Source: Sperchopsis tessellata (lineage: Eukaryota > Arthropoda > Insecta > Coleoptera > Hydrophilidae). Taken from it: a DNA stretch of 37,181 nucleotides. The notes under the pieces are model-generated. The model was not told where the DNA came from, did no database searches, and saw only the letters and a program-made list of their open reading frames with translations. Shown here one piece after another: positions 35,414 through 37,181 of the stretch. A program made the position numbers and the translations under genes. Each line of letters starts with the position of its first letter. Position 1 is the stretch's first letter. The DNA lies in assembly GCA_033557685.1 (NCBI GenBank), contig JAWQRN010000127.1, positions 1 to 37,181 of the forward strand, given 5' to 3'.

Positions 35414-35503
35414 CTACAAAATGAGTTAACATGAAAACTGTCAGATTATAAATACTAAAATTGCCAGTTACGACTTTGGCACGAAACAAAAACTTTTACG
35501 AAG
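35414..35503. repeat. Dispersed repeat, copy 2 (copy 1 at 29198-29290)
   Basis: Both copies begin ctacaaaatgagttaaca and share gttacgactttggca-like and aaaacttttacga blocks in the same order, with small indels. Copy 1 borders the hAT relic and copy 2 the RTE-like fragment. It has no coding content. It could be the end of an unrecognised transposon. Confidence 0.65.
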
Positions 35504-36150
35504 CTAGTTGCCTTTTTCGCCATCACTCCTGTTGAGATGCGGCGTTGAAAATGGTGGATATTTCCACCCATGCGGTGACATTAATCTCATCGACAAATGA
35601 ATTAACAGTTGTTTCAAAAAGTTATATAAAGTGACGCGAGGGCAAACAACAAATCATTAAATAGAATATTTTATAAATAACAAAGTTGCCTGGAATTTAC
35701 AGGGACGCAACAGAGTTCATATACACATTCATAGTTGAACAGTATGAGGAGTTTTTGTAGATTTTCAAGCCTTTGTGTTCCAGATTGTATGTATCTAAAT
35801 AAACTAAGTAGGTACTACGAATCTGTAGAGGCTGCCTTCTAAAAATAATGGAGGTGTACTTGAACATGGTATACCACATGGCTCCATATGACGACCTCTG
35901 TGGTAGCTCATATTTATCAGAAGAGACACCTTTCAATGCACATCTGTTCTAGGCAACGTAGAAATACTCGTGTCTAATAATGCTGTGATCGCATATCAAA
36001 TTCAGGGTGCATAAATTAAGAAACAAATAATATTTTAGTTATATTTTATTCTATCAACAGTGGTATTTAACAGTTATACATATACCATGGGCAAAATGAG
36101 CATGCATTAAAATTTATATTTTTTAACATTTAATCATAATATCGTAATAA
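35504..36150. other. Intergenic DNA without recognisable gene
   Basis: One 79-codon minus-strand ORF (35697-35936) has no recognised motif, and the frame around it is full of stops. No splice-bounded exon was seen. Confidence 0.45.
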
Positions 36151-36159
36151 AATTGTACA

Positions 36160-37050
36160 ATAATATCATTTACTAGCATTTCTATGGTAAACTACGAGCT
36201 TAAGTTTCATAATGGCTAGTTACACAATAGCAAAAATAATAAAAAAGATTTAAAAAAAAACATATACAAACAAAATGCAACAAAATCCAAAATACACTTT
36301 GAAGAGAAAAAATAAAAACTAAAAATCTTTACAGGAATGCTATAAAATAAATACTTTCGCTACATAAACAGACATTCAATAATTCTAGAACAAATTATAC
36401 AAATATTTTCTAAAATGTCTAAAGTTGGACCCTATGAATCTCAGACTACAATGAAAACTGAATTCTCGTATTGTAAGCTATTTAAAATTTCCATGTAATT
36501 TATTTATAATTCAAAAATATTTTTAATTGAATTTTTTTTGTTCACATGTGATTATTTGACCAAAATTAAAGCATAAGTTTTTATCGTCATAGATTAAAAT
36601 TTTCGGATTGTTATTAGTAATTTTATCTTTCAATTAATAAATACTCACTTCTTTTTCAGAACAATAATAACAATAAATCTTTATAACATGAAATGCTTTT
36701 GGGTAATTCAGGCATTCGAATTGGATCTTAAAAGGGCCACATCTAAAGTAAATAATTATTGCGTACTGCTTGTTAAGACTTAAAACCTACACAATAGTTG
36801 AGTTTATTGAGCCAAAACTTTTTATGAGACAAATTCTTTGAGTTCTGTGTAGGCTCGATTCAAATCACCATTGGTGATAACAAAATTAAAGTTGCCTGGT
36901 TCTACACCTAAAATAAAAAAGAATATTTAATACAAAAATTGATAAGAAAACAAAAAGTATACATAAATCCAATAAAAGATAATCAGACCAAAAAAGTTTA
37001 TAATGGTATAATACAGTTATAAATAAGACATCACAAATAGTTTGAGTCTT
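36160..37050 (-). repeat. Segmental duplication of the guanylate kinase 3' end (copy B; copy A about 32620-33235)
   Basis: Homology to copy A is continuous in three parts. The 3' flank shares actagcat.tctatggtaa and gagctta..tttcataatgg. The terminal exon is duplicated. The adjacent intron shares aaaataaaaaag and tttaatacaaaaattg. The order and orientation are the same. The copies are clearly diverged, with many substitutions and indels, so the event is not recent. Confidence 0.88.
36822..36907 (-). CDS. Terminal exon of a second guanylate kinase-like gene (rest beyond the window)
   Basis: The acceptor ttttag before 36907 is intact and the exon uses the same phase as copy A. It reads VEPGNFNFVITNGDLNRAYT, then ELKEFVS and a stop. 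The frame is open throughout, but it ends 13 codons earlier than copy A because FVSK is replaced by FVS-stop. The conserved NDD near the C-terminus has become NGD. The canonical AATAAA of copy A is altered here (aataatta). No further exon occurs before the window edge at 37181, and copy A's intron is 828 bp, so an upstream exon would lie outside. It may be a working paralogue or a partial pseudogene. Confidence 0.6.
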
Positions 37051-37127
37051 AACTAGAACTAAGAAAATGGGAATTTCAAAAATTGTCTTGATTGATGTTA
37101 TTGAAGCAATTAAACACCTCAATAACA

Positions 37128-37181
37128 TGAATGTTGTTTCCGGGTGGAAACCGTGTAGAGGCTCTGACAAGTGCCGACGTT
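37128..37181 (+). repeat. Partial copy of the intron 9 inverted-repeat family, cut by the window end
   Basis: From aatgttgtttcc through ggtggaaaccgtgtagaggc to tctgacaagtgccgacgtt, the sequence matches the left arm at 27638-27677 with a few differences. It then continues into a different interior, so it may be the terminus of a longer element. Confidence 0.7.

Noticed and set aside
35697..35936. 79-codon minus-strand ORF
   Set aside because: No motif, surrounded by stops, no splice support.
36886..37170. 94-codon hydrophobic minus-strand ORF
   Set aside because: It reads through the acceptor of the copy B exon into intron in another frame; the exon phase set by copy A explains the region better.
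1..37181. A novel defence or multi-gene system
   Set aside because: The window is a eukaryotic mix of three complete housekeeping genes, unrecognised gene pieces and transposon relics; no clustered set of unknown genes is present.

Overview
This is AT-rich eukaryotic nuclear DNA, most likely from an insect. The evidence is spliced genes with GT-AG introns, a TCT-type (polypyrimidine) initiator at a ribosomal protein gene, and a dense load of arthropod-style transposons (I-like, RTE-like and CR1/Jockey-like LINEs, mariner, piggyBac, hAT, Gypsy, tRNA-derived SINEs, MITEs). The large intron-resident repeat load fits a big insect genome such as a beetle's, but I cannot fix the order from sequence alone. 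No bacterial operon, CRISPR array or phage is present.

Layout. 1-3882 is a decayed I-like LINE (+). One orphan coding exon of an unrecognised gene lies at 4700-4929 (+). 4930-7130 is featureless AT-rich DNA, followed by a Gypsy polyprotein tail (-) at 7131-7801. 8169-8909 (-) holds a candidate two-exon N-terminus of an unrecognised gene. 9654-15533 (-) is the complete four-exon gene for ribosomal protein L7 (uL30, 251 aa); its introns carry a mariner fragment, an RTE-like LINE fragment and two SINEs with clear target-site duplications. 16025-28387 (+) is a complete ten-exon gene of the Urb2/Npa2 nucleolar pre-rRNA-processing family (996 aa). Most of its introns are short, but intron 4 (3.2 kb) and intron 8 (4.6 kb) are filled with transposons, and introns 6 and 9 hold palindromic MITE-like elements. 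28388-32066 is 3' flank plus a dead hAT (ZMYM1-like) transposon (-). 32976-34403 (-) is a complete guanylate kinase gene (199 aa). A second, diverged copy of its last exon, with intron and 3' flank, lies at about 36160-37050 (-), which suggests a tandem paralogue running out of the window.

How the genes relate. RpL7 and Urb2 are head to head about 490 bp apart, and both serve 60S ribosomal subunit production (a structural protein and a pre-60S processing factor), so a shared promoter is plausible. Guanylate kinase feeds guanine nucleotide pools and has no evident functional link to them. All exon joins given for RpL7, Urb2 and guanylate kinase were assembled by hand from splice signals. In each case the summed coding length is a multiple of three with no internal stop. 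I did not find an undescribed multi-gene system. The most useful observations are the guanylate kinase duplication, the ribosome-biogenesis gene pair, the two unrecognised coding pieces, and the transposon landscape around very short flanks of functional splice sites.
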